Below are positions 23,251-30,749 of a DNA stretch of 41,431 nt, piece by piece. Position 1 is the first letter of the stretch. Every line of letters begins with the position of its first letter. Under the pieces are notes generated by a model. It worked only from the letters and a program-made list of their open reading frames with translations. It had not been told where the DNA came from and did no database searches. The stretch is from QHBQ01 sp038230695. GTDB lineage: Bacteria; Chloroflexota; Chloroflexia; QHBQ01. Made by a program: the position numbers and the translations under genes. The DNA lies in NCBI GenBank assembly GCA_038230695.1, contig JBBRMT010000008.1, forward strand, positions 1 through 41,431, read 5' to 3'.

Positions 23251-23359
23251 ATACCAACTCTGTTGGATAATGCCGAAAATATCGGCGTTGTTAGCGTTGC
23301 GCCAGGGCGAACAACGGTTCGCCCCTACGGAATTGCGCATTACCCACGGGAATTGGTAT
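23251..23359. repeat. TIR element type 1, ATACCAA...TTGGTAT, copy 2
   Basis: 109 bases, ends ATACCAACTC and GAATTGGTAT. Shares with 16831-16935 the order: end, GTTGG, ATAATGC, GTTGTTAGCGTTGCG, GGGCG core, GCATTAC, end, and AGACAAAG just outside the right end. It lies inside the ABC operon. Confidence 0.8.
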
Positions 23360-23411
23360 CAGACAAAGGCAGCAGGGCAGGACAAACCTATCTGCAAGCC
23401 GCCCAATCCAC

Positions 23412-23439
23412 CTTCTACCTTCCACCTTCTACCTTCTGC
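23412..23439 (+). repeat. Heptamer tract CTTCTAC/CTTCCAC
   Basis: CTTCTAC, CTTCCAC, CTTCTAC, CTTCTGC, ending just before the CTGGAGTAAG ribosome binding site of the permease. The same family recurs at 25670-25725. Confidence 0.85.
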
Positions 23440-23452
23440 ACTGGAGTAAGCT

Positions 23453-24727
23453 ATGGGACTTCTACAAAGCGTTCGGGTTGCCAGCCGCAGCCTACTGGGG
23501 AACAAACTCCGCACCATCCTGACCATGCTGGGTATCATCATCGGTGTAGCGGCGGTTATCGCCCTGATGGCCCTGGGCAGCGGCACCACCGCCAGCGTTG
23601 ACGCGCAGCTACAGGCAAATGGCACCAACCTGCTCACCGTGCGCTCTGGCGGCGGTGGCGGGTTCGGCGGCCCAGGCGGCGGGGTGGGCAGCGCGGCCAC
23701 GCTCACCTACGAGGATGCGGTTGCGCTAGCCGATGCCGCCAATGTTTCGGATGCGGCAGCGGTGGTGCCAGAGTTGGATGGTAACGCCCAGGCAGTGTTT
23801 CAGGGTCTGAATAGCAACTACCGCATCATCAGCACCACGCCCAACTATGGTGATGTTCACAACGACACCACCAGCGAGGGTAGCTGGTTTGACCAGACGG
23901 CGGTGGACTCATCGCAGAATGTGGCGGTGATTGGCGCGAACGTAGTCACCGACATATTCAACGGCACCGACCCGATTGGGCAGACCATCCTCATCAATCG
24001 CCTGACCTTCCATGTAGTCGGCGTGCTGGCCTCGAAGGGCGGCGGCGGCTTCGGCAGTGTGGACGACCAGGTGTTCGTGCCGATTACCACCGGCTTTACC
24101 AAGCTGTTCGGCAAGCGGGCTGCGGTTGGGGTCAAGGGCCACAGCGTCAGTAGCATCACCATCCAGGCTAGTTCGTCGAGTACCACCCAGGCGGCGATTG
24201 AGGAAGCTACCAACACGCTGGCAACCCGCCACAACACTGTGGCGGGCGGCACTAACGATTTCAGTATCATCAATCAGGCTTCACTGCTCAGTACCCTCAA
24301 TGGCGTGCTAGGCGCGATTACCGGCTTCCTGGGGGCGATTGCCTTCATCGCCTTGCTGGTAGGTGGCATCGGCATTATGAACATCATGCTGGTCAGCGTC
24401 ACCGAGCGCACCCGCGAGATCGGCATCCGCAAGGCAGTTGGCGCAACCGAGGGCAATATCCTCACACAGTTCCTGGTCGAAGCCATCATGGTCAGCGTGT
24501 TTGGCGGGCTGCTGGGCATCGGCCTGGGTGCGTTGATCAGTTACGCAGTTAGCTCACTGGGTGGGCGGCTGTCGCTGTTCGGTGGCACCTCGATCAGCGC
24601 ACAGATTGACCCCAGCGCGGTGTTGCTGGCAGTTGGCTTCAGCGTCGCCATCGGCCTGTTCTTTGGCATCTACCCGGCTCGTCGCGCCGCTCGGCTCAAC
24701 CCGATTGACGCGCTGCGCTACGAATAA
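23453..24727 (+). CDS. MacB-like (FtsX family) ABC permease
   Basis: A 424-aa permease with the MacB arrangement: a first helix (ILTMLGIIIGVAAVIALMAL, about 24-43), a large extracellular MacB_PCD domain (about 45-285), then three helices near 290-315, 345-370 and 385-410. GGIGIMNIMLVSVTERTREI and GIRKAVGAT are family blocks at the mechanotransmission helix. A Gly-rich loop (RSGGGGGFGGPGGGVGS, about 64-80) is inserted at the start of the external domain; the adaptor and the DUF5666 protein carry similar runs. ATG at 23453 is preceded by GGAG. It works with the ATPase at 22442 and the adaptor at 20248. Confidence 0.92.
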   Translation: MGLLQSVRVASRSLLGNKLRTILTMLGIIIGVAAVIALMALGSGTTASVDAQLQANGTNLLTVRSGGGGGFGGPGGGVGSAATLTYEDAVALADAANVSDAAAVVPELDGNAQAVFQGLNSNYRIISTTPNYGDVHNDTTSEGSWFDQTAVDSSQNVAVIGANVVTDIFNGTDPIGQTILINRLTFHVVGVLASKGGGGFGSVDDQVFVPITTGFTKLFGKRAAVGVKGHSVSSITIQASSSSTTQAAIEEATNTLATRHNTVAGGTNDFSIINQASLLSTLNGVLGAITGFLGAIAFIALLVGGIGIMNIMLVSVTERTREIGIRKAVGATEGNILTQFLVEAIMVSVFGGLLGIGLGALISYAVSSLGGRLSLFGGTSISAQIDPSAVLLAVGFSVAIGLFFGIYPARRAARLNPIDALRYE

Positions 24728-24732
24728 GGTGA

Positions 24733-24753
24733 GTTGAAAGTTGAAAGTTGAAG
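24733..24753 (+). repeat. Heptamer tract GTTGAAA/GTTGAAG
   Basis: Three units six bases after the permease stop. The complement follows at 24810-24844 with a palindromic core in between. Confidence 0.85.
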
Positions 24754-24772
24754 GTTAGACTTTACCCGCTAT

Positions 24773-24797
24773 GGGCGAACAACAGTTCGCCCCTACG
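24773..24797 (+). repeat. GGGCGAACAACAGTTCGCCC core
   Basis: A palindromic core with CTACGG tail, centred between two facing heptamer tracts. Confidence 0.8.
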
Positions 24798-24809
24798 GAT
24801 ATAGCCAAT

Positions 24810-24844
24810 TTCAACAATCAACAATCAACATTCAACATTCAACT
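24810..24844 (+). repeat. Heptamer tract TTCAACA/ATCAACA
   Basis: TTCAACA, ATCAACA, ATCAACA, TTCAACA, TTCAACT: five units, ending seven bases before AAGGAG of the DUF5666 gene. Confidence 0.9.
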
Positions 24845-24863
24845 AAAACAAGGAGAAACAACC

Positions 24864-25526
24864 ATGTCAAGCGAATACAATAATAACCCGCTTCCACCGA
24901 TGCCGATGCAGCCCGCGCCGCTGCCGCCGGTGGAGCAAGTGCAGGTGAAGAAGAAGAGTAGTGGGGTGAATATCCCCACCTTTGTTGTTAGTCTGGTGGT
25001 AGTTGCAGCACTGGCGGGGGCAGGTGGCTGGTTCCTCGGTAGCAACAGCGGCTATAGTAGCGCGCAAAGCGACTTCCGCAGCAACCCAGCCTCGTTCGTT
25101 CAGAGCGCAGGCGGCTTCGGCGCAGGCGGTGGCTTTGGCGCGGGTGGCGCGGGTGGCGCGGGCGCAACTGGCACCCCCGGCGCACGGCGTGGCAATGGCG
25201 GTGGCGGCTTCGGCCTGGGCGGTGGCAACACTGGCAAGATCACCGCAATCAATGGCAATACTCTGACCCTGACAACGGCCAACAATACCATCACCGTCAA
25301 TCTCAGTAGCACCACCAAGGTCATCAGTGTTAGCACTGGCGCAGTTAGTGACCTGAAGGTGGGCGACAACGTGACCGTGACCGGCCAGACCACCGGCACT
25401 ACGGTCAACGCTGTCAACGTCATCCTCGGCAACTTCACCAGCCTGTTCGGGCGCGGTGGGGCAGGTGGGGCAGGCGGCACGGGCGGCACAGGCACCGGCG
25501 CACCCAGCGGCACCGGCAACGGCTAA
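24864..25526 (+). CDS. DUF5666-type anchored protein with Gly-rich region
   Basis: A 220-aa membrane-anchored protein. A Pro/Met-rich cytoplasmic tail (PLPPMPMQPAPLPPVEQVQV) and KKKSS precede one helix (FVVSLVVVAALAGAGGWFL, about 39-57). A Gly/Ala-rich stretch (about 85-125) leads to a DUF5666-like beta domain (GKITAINGNTLTLTTANNTI, then LKVGDNVTVTGQTTGTTVNA, about 128-190), and the C-terminus is again Gly-rich. ATG at 24864 follows AAGGAGAAACAACC; the in-frame ATG at 24771 would translate the repeat region and is rejected. It follows the permease and ends at a terminator, so it is probably the last gene of the MacAB-like operon and may assist or be handled by it. Confidence 0.8.
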   Translation: MSSEYNNNPLPPMPMQPAPLPPVEQVQVKKKSSGVNIPTFVVSLVVVAALAGAGGWFLGSNSGYSSAQSDFRSNPASFVQSAGGFGAGGGFGAGGAGGAGATGTPGARRGNGGGGFGLGGGNTGKITAINGNTLTLTTANNTITVNLSSTTKVISVSTGAVSDLKVGDNVTVTGQTTGTTVNAVNVILGNFTSLFGRGGAGGAGGTGGTGTGAPSGTGNG

Positions 25527-25548
25527 TTCTCTGTATCCAGCATAGTCG

Positions 25549-25580
25549 AGCAGCCTCAGCGATGACTCGCTGGGGCTGCT
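25549..25580 (+). terminator. Terminator-like hairpin after the ABC operon
   Basis: AGCAGCCTCAGCGA, loop TGAC, TCGCTGGGGCTGCT: 14 base pairs with one G-T pair, then TTGCGTCTT. From here to 25669 nothing else is seen. Confidence 0.6.
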
Positions 25581-25669
25581 TTGCGTCTTGGGAGAGCTAT
25601 ATAGTGCGTTAACGTCTGGAATCCGGCGGTGGTTCGTCCCCATGTCTGTGGCCGGATGTCAGATACAGC

Positions 25670-25725
25670 CTTCCACCTTCTACCCTCTACCTTCTACCCT
25701 CTACCTTCTACCTTCTGCCCTCGGC
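25670..25725 (-). repeat. Eight heptamers, CTTCTAC/CCTCTAC family
   Basis: CTTCCAC, CTTCTAC, CCTCTAC, CTTCTAC, CCTCTAC, CTTCTAC, CTTCTGC, CCTCGGC. The complement supplies the last codons EGRR and the stop (25708-25710) of the ABC-F gene. It is the longest heptamer run in the window. Confidence 0.9.
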
Positions 25726-27354
25726 ATATTCGCTCCAGCCGCCCTCGAACTGGCGCAGGTTGCCGTCGCGTATTTCCCAGATGCGGTCGGCGACGCGATC
25801 GAGGAAGTAGCGGTCGTGGGAGATGACGATAACCGTGCCAGGGTAGCTATCCAGGGCGCGTTCCAATACCTCGGCGCTCTGGATGTCGAGGTTGTTGGTC
25901 GGCTCATCGAGCAGCAGGCAATTCGCACCGCCCAGCATCAGGCAAGCCAACTGTAGCCGCGCCTTCTCGCCGCCGCTGAGGGTGCCAACCGTGCGGCCCG
26001 CCTGCTCGTAGCCAAACAGGAAGCGACCGAGGAAGCCGTAAGCCTGCTGCTCGTACATCGGCTTGAGGTCGCGGATGGTCTGCACCAGGGTCTTATCCAT
26101 ATCCAGCGATTGATGCTCCTGGGTGTAGAAGCCGGACACGATGCTGGGGCCAATCCACACCTCGCCGCCGCTGGGTTGCATTTCGCCCGCGATGATGCGA
26201 AACAGCACCGACTTGCCCGCGCCGTTCGCCCCCACGATGCCAACCCGCTCACCATGCCGCACCAGCCCATTCAGCCCGCGCAGCACCTTCGCCTCACCCT
26301 GCCCATTCGCAGCAAACGACTTGCTCACTTCGCGTAGCTCCACCACCTTTTGCCCACCCCGCGACATAGGGTGCAGGGCCAGCCCCATGCGGCGGCGTTC
26401 CAGCACCGGCTTGTCTACCCGCTCGATGCGGTCAATACGATGCTGGGTAGACCGTGCCTTACGCATCAGTTTCTCTTTAGCGGCGGTGCGGCTGGCCCAA
26501 TCCTTGAAGCGGGCAACCACCTGCTCCAAACGCTGGATCTCCTTCTGCTGATCCTGATAATTAGCCATCTGTTGCGCCTGGATAAGCTCTTTCTGCACCG
26601 CGAATGCCGAATAGTCGCCATCGTACAGCTTCAGCCGCCCGTCCTCCAGTTCGGCAATCTGCGTAACCGTCTCATCCAACAGATAGCGGTCGTGGGAGAT
26701 GACGATTACGCCACCAGGGAAGTTGCTTATAACCGCTTCCAGCCGCGCCTTGCCTTCGAGGTCGAGGTGGTTATCCGGATCATCGAGCAGCAGCAGGTCA
26801 GGGGCGGCCAGGATGCAGCGGGCAAAGTGCGCCAGTTTCTTCTGCCCGCCGCTCATTGTCGCCAACGGTTCGCTAAACTCCTCGTCGCTGAAGCCAAGTT
26901 CGCGCAGCAGGCCAGTGGCCTGATTGTGCAGCCGCGGACCGCCCGCCGTTTCATATTGCTCAAGCAGATTAGCGTGTTCCTCGCTGGTTCGTTCCAGTGC
27001 GGTCATATCATCATACACGGCAGGGTCGGCAAAGGCGACCTCGACTTGCTCGATCGCTGCGCTAATCTCGGCCAGTTCGGGCCGCGCTTGCAAGGCGATG
27101 GACAGCGGCGTGCTACCCTCTGGCGCAGCCACCTCCTGTGGTAGATAGGCGAGCCGCAAGCCACGCCGAGCCACAACTTGGCCCTCATCGGGCGGCTCTA
27201 GCGCAGCGACCAACCGCAGCAGGCTCGACTTGCCCGCGCCGTTTGGCCCGACCAGGCCAATGCGCTCACCCTCGCCGATCTGCCAGGATAGGTTCTCGAA
27301 CACGGGCAGCGTGCTGTAGTACCGCGCCACCTTCTCCAAACTCAATAGCAACAA
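25708..27354 (-). CDS. ABC-F family ATPase with altered first Walker B
   Basis: A soluble duplicated ABC ATPase of 548 aa without membrane domains; ABC-F proteins act on the ribosome in translation or antibiotic protection. Domain 1 has GPNGAGKSSLL (about 37-47) and signature MSGGQKKLAHFAR; domain 2 has GANGAGKSVLF (about 373) and LSGGEKARLQLA. The Walker B of domain 2 is the normal CLLLDEPTNNLD, but domain 1 reads LLLLDDPDNHLD, with Asp for the catalytic Glu and Asp for Thr. The interdomain linker (LIQAQQMANYQDQQKEIQRL) is the helical P-site tRNA-interaction motif. TTG at 27354 is chosen as start because AAGGAG lies eight bases upstream; TTG at 27375 is the alternative. The C-terminus ends inside a heptamer tract and is a little short. 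Confidence 0.9.
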   Translation of the reverse strand: MLLLSLEKVARYYSTLPVFENLSWQIGEGERIGLVGPNGAGKSSLLRLVAALEPPDEGQVVARRGLRLAYLPQEVAAPEGSTPLSIALQARPELAEISAAIEQVEVAFADPAVYDDMTALERTSEEHANLLEQYETAGGPRLHNQATGLLRELGFSDEEFSEPLATMSGGQKKLAHFARCILAAPDLLLLDDPDNHLDLEGKARLEAVISNFPGGVIVISHDRYLLDETVTQIAELEDGRLKLYDGDYSAFAVQKELIQAQQMANYQDQQKEIQRLEQVVARFKDWASRTAAKEKLMRKARSTQHRIDRIERVDKPVLERRRMGLALHPMSRGGQKVVELREVSKSFAANGQGEAKVLRGLNGLVRHGERVGIVGANGAGKSVLFRIIAGEMQPSGGEVWIGPSIVSGFYTQEHQSLDMDKTLVQTIRDLKPMYEQQAYGFLGRFLFGYEQAGRTVGTLSGGEKARLQLACLMLGGANCLLLDEPTNNLDIQSAEVLERALDSYPGTVIVISHDRYFLDRVADRIWEIRDGNLRQFEGGWSEYAEGRR

Positions 27355-27378
27355 CTGATCATCTCCTTGCAACAATAT

Positions 27379-27420
27379 GCCAAACGTCCGCGCAATGTTA
27401 GCACAAGCGCGGACGTTGGC
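27379..27420 (-). promoter_or_regulatory. Hairpin with the stop codon of the DUF151 gene in its loop
   Basis: Arms GCCAACGTCCGCGC and GCGCGGACGTTTGGC (one extra base in one arm) flank a 13-base loop that contains the TAA stop (27398-27400). It lies between two co-directional genes. It may be an attenuator or weak terminator; only ATATTGTTG follows. Confidence 0.55.
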
Positions 27421-27988
27421 AATCAGCCATTGGATGTAGAGATGCTAACTTCTTATCACCGAGATCGTCTATGTCCAGGGTGTTGATAAAGTCGCGGAAG
27501 ACGGACAGACCCTTGTCAGTAGTGGCATCGTGGGCATGGGCGAGGCCCACATCGTCGGCGATGCGGTCGGCTTCGCTGATCGGGTTGCCATCAATCGCCA
27601 TGCTGGCGTGATCCATCAATGTATCTTCGACCAGGATGGGCGCATGGACGCGCACCGCCAGGGCTATCGCGTCGCTGGAGCGGCTATCCACCTCGACATG
27701 GCGACCGCTGACATCCATCACGATACGGGCATGATAAACCTCATCGTGCAATTCGCTAATCAGGATATGAGTGACCTGACCGCCCAGTTCGCTGATAATA
27801 TTCCGCATCAGATCGTGAGTAAGCGGGCGGGAGAACGGCACTTGCTGCAACTCCTGGGCAATCGCATCCGCCTCATAAGGGCCAATCCAAATCGGCAAGT
27901 AGCGTTCGCGGTTGACATCACGGAGGATTACCACCCGCTGCTGAGTAACCAGACTGACACGGATGCTTTCAATTCTTGTTTCAACCAT
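27398..27988 (-). CDS. DUF151 (bifunctional nuclease) family protein
   Basis: A 196-aa DUF151/BFN protein. Conserved blocks are RVVILRDVNRERYLPIWIGP, EADAIAQELQ, PLTHDLMRNIISELGG, YHARIVMD and VDSRSSDAIALAVRVHAPI, followed by a C-terminal region rich in Asp (UvrB/UvrC-like position) that ends in the hairpin. Members were described as nucleases in plants and as a widespread housekeeping fold in bacteria; the bacterial role is not settled. The start is the second ATG (27988), nine bases after GAAGG; the first ATG (27997) touches the ribosome binding site. ABC-F lies 44 bases downstream and may be co-transcribed. Confidence 0.88.
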   Translation of the reverse strand: MVETRIESIRVSLVTQQRVVILRDVNRERYLPIWIGPYEADAIAQELQQVPFSRPLTHDLMRNIISELGGQVTHILISELHDEVYHARIVMDVSGRHVEVDSRSSDAIALAVRVHAPILVEDTLMDHASMAIDGNPISEADRIADDVGLAHAHDATTDKGLSVFRDFINTLDIDDLGDKKLASLHPMADCQRPRLC

Positions 27989-28253
27989 CTTACACATCCT
28001 TCTCTAGGGGCAACGCGGTTTGGTTTAGCCCTGGTGCAAGGCAATAAGAATAAGGGATTGCGGCAAGCAAGATCGCCTGCTAACAATTCTATTTTACAAC
28101 CTTTCGCCCCATTTGCCAAATGTATGCAAGTTGGGCGGCGCATTCAGCGGTGGCACAGGGATTGCCCATTGAATTGCAGCGAACCCTGGTTCGCAGTCAT
28201 ACTGACCACAATCTACAATCTACAATCTGAAATTACAAGGGGGAGACAAAATA
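27989..28253. other. Divergent intergenic region before dps
   Basis: Holds the presumed divergent control sequences of DUF151 and dps, but no convincing promoter pair was found. A perfect palindrome GCGAACCCTGGTTCGC (28179-28194) belongs to the core family. Three ACAATCT heptamers (28208-28228) precede GGGGGAG of dps. Confidence 0.55.
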
Positions 28254-28871
28254 ATGGTAAGTCATGCAACAACGAAACGCGGCAACGGCAGTAGTAACGC
28301 CGAGGCGCAGCCGATCCTCAATCAGCGCGGGCGGGAGCTACAGAAGTATGGCACCCTGCGCGACCTGCCGATTGGCCTGGACCGCAAAGTGCGCGAGGAA
28401 AGCTGCACAATGTTGAATCAGGTTCTGGCCGACACTGTTATACTCTACAACCTCTACAAGAAGCACCACTGGTTGGTGGCGGGCCACACCTTCTACCAAT
28501 TGCACCTGCTGTTCGACAAGCACGCCGAGGAGCAACTGGAACTGGTTGACCTGCTGGCCGAGCGGGTGCAGTCGCTGGGTGGCATCGCAGTCAGCGACCC
28601 TCGCCATGTGGCTGAGATCACCAAGATTGAGCGTCCACCGAACGGCGCGGAAGAGGTGCCGGAGATGATCTCGCGGCTGCTCGAAGCCCACGAGATTATC
28701 ATCAAGGAGACCCGCGAGGGCATTGAGCAGACGGAGAAGAGCAAGGATTGGGGCAGCAACGACCTGCTGATGAGTGATGTGCTTCGCCGCAACGAACTGC
28801 AAGTCTGGTTCGTCGCCGAACATCTGGTTGATGCGCCGCTGGTGCGCGAAAGCGGCAACGGCAACCGATAG
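28254..28871 (+). CDS. dps: Dps-like ferritin
   Basis: A 205-aa DNA-protecting ferritin-like protein that oxidises and stores iron and binds DNA under stress. The four-helix bundle begins near residue 50 (LNQVLADTVILYNLYKKHHW) and carries the ferroxidase ligands across the dimer interface: His in KKHHWLVAGHTFYQLH and D-x3-E in LLFDKHAEEQLELVDLLAER. The N-terminal 45 residues are longer than in E. coli Dps and basic (TTKRG, GRELQKYG, DRKVREE), a possible DNA-binding tail. ATG at 28254 follows GGGGGAGACAAAATA. It is alone in its transcription unit and is followed by a terminator. Confidence 0.92.
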   Translation: MVSHATTKRGNGSSNAEAQPILNQRGRELQKYGTLRDLPIGLDRKVREESCTMLNQVLADTVILYNLYKKHHWLVAGHTFYQLHLLFDKHAEEQLELVDLLAERVQSLGGIAVSDPRHVAEITKIERPPNGAEEVPEMISRLLEAHEIIIKETREGIEQTEKSKDWGSNDLLMSDVLRRNELQVWFVAEHLVDAPLVRESGNGNR

Positions 28872-28910
28872 CAACGCCCCTGCGCTTGCCAGCAAGCATC
28901 ATCTATCTGC

Positions 28911-28939
28911 AAACCCTCAGCCCTGGGCTGGGGGTTTTG
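28911..28939 (+). terminator. Terminator of dps
   Basis: AAACCCTCAGCC, loop CTG, GGCTGGGGGTTT with one G-T pair, then TT. Stem of 12 base pairs. Confidence 0.75.
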
Positions 28940-28973
28940 CCTGCTTAAGCCTTGTTATAACAATTCGTCAAGG

Positions 28974-29033
28974 AGATGGTGTATTTTCCGTAGGGGCGGG
29001 CGGTGGTCCGCCCTGGTGCGATTTACACCATCT
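28974..29033. repeat. TIR element type 2, AGATGGTGTA...TACACCATCT
   Basis: A 60-base unit with perfect 10-base inverted ends around GTAGGGGCGGGCGGTGGTCC and GCCCTGGTGCG. A related, inverted and diverged copy is at 41026-41072. Confidence 0.8.
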
Positions 29034-29067
29034 GCTCGACTATTTGCTATTAGACCACCCGATTTAC

Positions 29068-29559
29068 TCACTCCTCAGCCCTGCCTAACCCTCGCAGCGA
29101 ACCAATCAGCCGCTTGGGATACAGCAGCAGGTCAAGCGCGGCATTGATGTCGCGGGCCACGATGTCGGCGTTCTCCATCGCCTCGTTTGCCAATCCCTCT
29201 GGCCCCAGTACGGCAATGCCCAGCCCGGCCATATACAACATCGCGCCATCGTTTGCGCCATTGCCGATCGCGACCACGTTGTGCGCCCCCAGCCCACCCA
29301 CGTAGATCGCCTTCTGCTCCGCGCCGATCCGCTGATTGTCGAGCAGGTTCAACTCCACCCCCAGCTTTTGGGCGATGGCGCTGGCGGTGCCTAGCGTGTC
29401 GGCGCTGAGTAGCACTATATGTAGCTGTGTGGTCAGCTTGCTGAGGCGTTCTTCCACCCCGCTAATTAGCTCGCCATCAAGTGTAATCGTGCCATTGATG
29501 TCCAGAGCCAGATGCTCCAGCCGCAGCTTCTTCCAGTTGGGGATCTCAATCTCAATCAT
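29068..29559 (-). CDS. HAD-superfamily soluble P-type ATPase-like protein
   Basis: A 163-aa haloacid dehalogenase-fold protein of the group annotated as soluble P-type ATPase (COG4087-like). Motif I is ALDINGTITLDG: the first Asp is present but the second, normally DxD in phosphatases, is Asn, as in this group and reminiscent of P-type ATPase DKTGT. Motif II is LLSADT, motif III has K in GAEQKA and motif IV is VAIGNGANDGAML. Cytoplasmic, probably a small-molecule phosphatase or regulator. ATG at 29559 is preceded by AAGGAGAAG. It lies 3' of a cupin/lipoprotein pair across 236 bases and may be independent. Confidence 0.8.
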   Translation of the reverse strand: MIEIEIPNWKKLRLEHLALDINGTITLDGELISGVEERLSKLTTQLHIVLLSADTLGTASAIAQKLGVELNLLDNQRIGAEQKAIYVGGLGAHNVVAIGNGANDGAMLYMAGLGIAVLGPEGLANEAMENADIVARDINAALDLLLYPKRLIGSLRGLGRAEE

Positions 29560-29729
29560 CGTAACTGCTTCTCCTTGTCTGATGTTCTATCGGTGTTTGC
29601 ATTGTACATCGTATTAACGCCGCTGTCAAAGTTGCCAGAGCAAGTGCAACCCGCCTCTACGGAGGACCATCACTCATGCCGCATTACCGCATAAACAAAG
29701 TTCCGATGATCATTAATGCGCTTCACCAG

Positions 29730-29755
29730 CGGCGCGATAAATCTGCGCCCCTACG
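29730..29755 (+). repeat. GGCGCGATAAATCTGCGCCC core
   Basis: One palindromic core between the cupin and HAD genes; the rest of 29560-29795 shows no gene. Confidence 0.7.
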
Positions 29756-29795
29756 AAGCCTCTCATCAAAATTAAGATTTTGAGGTACTGATGCC

Positions 29796-30128
29796 TCATG
29801 CCTTCGCTAGCGAATACTCCGCTGGGGCGAAGAAGACTATCACGCGCATCTCCTCACTGATACTGTGGAAGCGGTGTTCCACCCCGGCGGCTACGAACAC
29901 CACCGCCCCGCCAGCCACTGCGCTATCCTCGTCGCCCACCGTAATTCGCCCGCTGCCGCTGACCACGTAGTAGACTTCATCCTCGCTATGCGGCTGCTGG
30001 GGATCCGTGCCGCCAGCAGGCAATACGTAGAGGCCGACACTGAGCGAAGGTTGACGTAGGAACTCCAGATACAGCTTACCGGAATTAAGCTGTTGCGCGG
30101 CTAGCTGCTCGATGGTAAAGATGTTCAT
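29796..30128 (-). CDS. Small cupin-domain protein
   Basis: A 110-aa single-domain cupin. Motif 1 is near PQQPHSEDEVYYVVSGSGRI (HSEDEVYYVVSG, metal ligands His and Glu) and motif 2 near AGVEHRFHSIS (His). Likely a metal-binding small-molecule binding or isomerase/dioxygenase-like protein; the substrate is unknown. ATG at 30128 is preceded on the - strand by AGGAGCGCATTAAC. The lipoprotein gene ends one base upstream, so the two are probably co-transcribed. Confidence 0.85.
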   Translation of the reverse strand: MNIFTIEQLAAQQLNSGKLYLEFLRQPSLSVGLYVLPAGGTDPQQPHSEDEVYYVVSGSGRITVGDEDSAVAGGAVVFVAAGVEHRFHSISEEMRVIVFFAPAEYSLAKA

Positions 30129-30129
30129 G

Positions 30130-30591
30130 TTAATGCGCTCCTGTCTTATTCGCTGGCACTAGCAAGGTGAAATCGTGTACCCGCCATCCGATGCTGGTGC
30201 TGATTAGCTGCGCGTGCAGGGCGGGTGCGACGGGTTGCCAGTCGCCCCCACTTGCGCGTAGCTCCGCCGTCACGGTTACGCTTACGCTTGCGCCCGCTTC
30301 GGTGTTCGGTGTAGGTGTAGCAGGCAGGGACATAACCATCACCTGGGGGTTACGCACATCGTAGCCGTGCAGCACGTTGGCCGCCGCCGCGATGTTGGCC
30401 TCATCCGCTGCCGTTATCTGGCGCGGTAGCCAGTAAGCCTGGGCATTGACAGTGGCACCTTCGTGGAGAAAAAAGAAGAAATTAAGCGCGGCCGCCTCCG
30501 GCGTAATTGTCGGCTGCATCGGTTCGCCACAGCCTGCCAGCAGCAATACTACCACCAGCAGTGCCGCCAATCTCGCCACGCCACGCCTCAA
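30130..30591 (-). CDS. Lipoprotein of unknown function
   Basis: A lipoprotein with a signal sequence LAALLVVVLLLAGC ending at the lipobox Cys; the mature part (about 135 aa) holds FFFFLHEGATVNAQAYWLPR and a beta-rich C-terminus with SVSVTVTAELRASGGDWQPV and GWRVHDFTLLVP, like NTF2/lumazine-like lipoproteins. The start is uncertain: TTG at 30591 gives LRRGVARLAALL..., a normal signal peptide, while the open frame continues upstream to TTG 30669 through a palindromic repeat core (encoding QRGGIDPPPTL). It is co-directional with the cupin gene, and lies divergent from the ANTAR regulator. Confidence 0.65.
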   Translation of the reverse strand: MRRGVARLAALLVVVLLLAGCGEPMQPTITPEAAALNFFFFLHEGATVNAQAYWLPRQITAADEANIAAAANVLHGYDVRNPQVMVMSLPATPTPNTEAGASVSVTVTAELRASGGDWQPVAPALHAQLISTSIGWRVHDFTLLVPANKTGAH

Positions 30592-30617
30592 TGTAGGGGG
30601 GGGATCTATCCCGCCCC
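30592..30617 (-). repeat. GGGCGGGATAGATCCCCCCC core at lipoprotein 5' end
   Basis: A palindromic core immediately upstream of, or inside, the reading frame of the lipoprotein. Confidence 0.7.
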
Positions 30618-30662
30618 GCTGCCAATGTGCCACATTCGCCGCTGTAGTCCGCCTCAATCTGC

Positions 30663-30691
30663 TTGACAAGCGTAGCCCCCTGCCTTATAAT
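30663..30691 (+). promoter_or_regulatory. Consensus sigma-70 promoter of the ANTAR regulator
   Basis: TTGACA (30663-30668), 17 bases, TATAAT (30686-30691): both hexamers perfect. Transcript would start near 30698, 52 bases before the TTG start. Confidence 0.9.
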
Positions 30692-30749
30692 CCCTCATCA
30701 TTTGTTCGTCCGTTGGATAAATGGACGACAGGCCGAAGGAGAACCGAAA

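Noticed and set aside
25670..25725. CRISPR-like array
   Set aside because: Units are seven bases, contiguous and without spacers; no cas genes are present.
27989..28253. A tRNA gene in the divergent gap
   Set aside because: No cloverleaf with a GTTC-type T arm and matching acceptor stem could be built; the GGTTCG seen belongs to a palindromic core.
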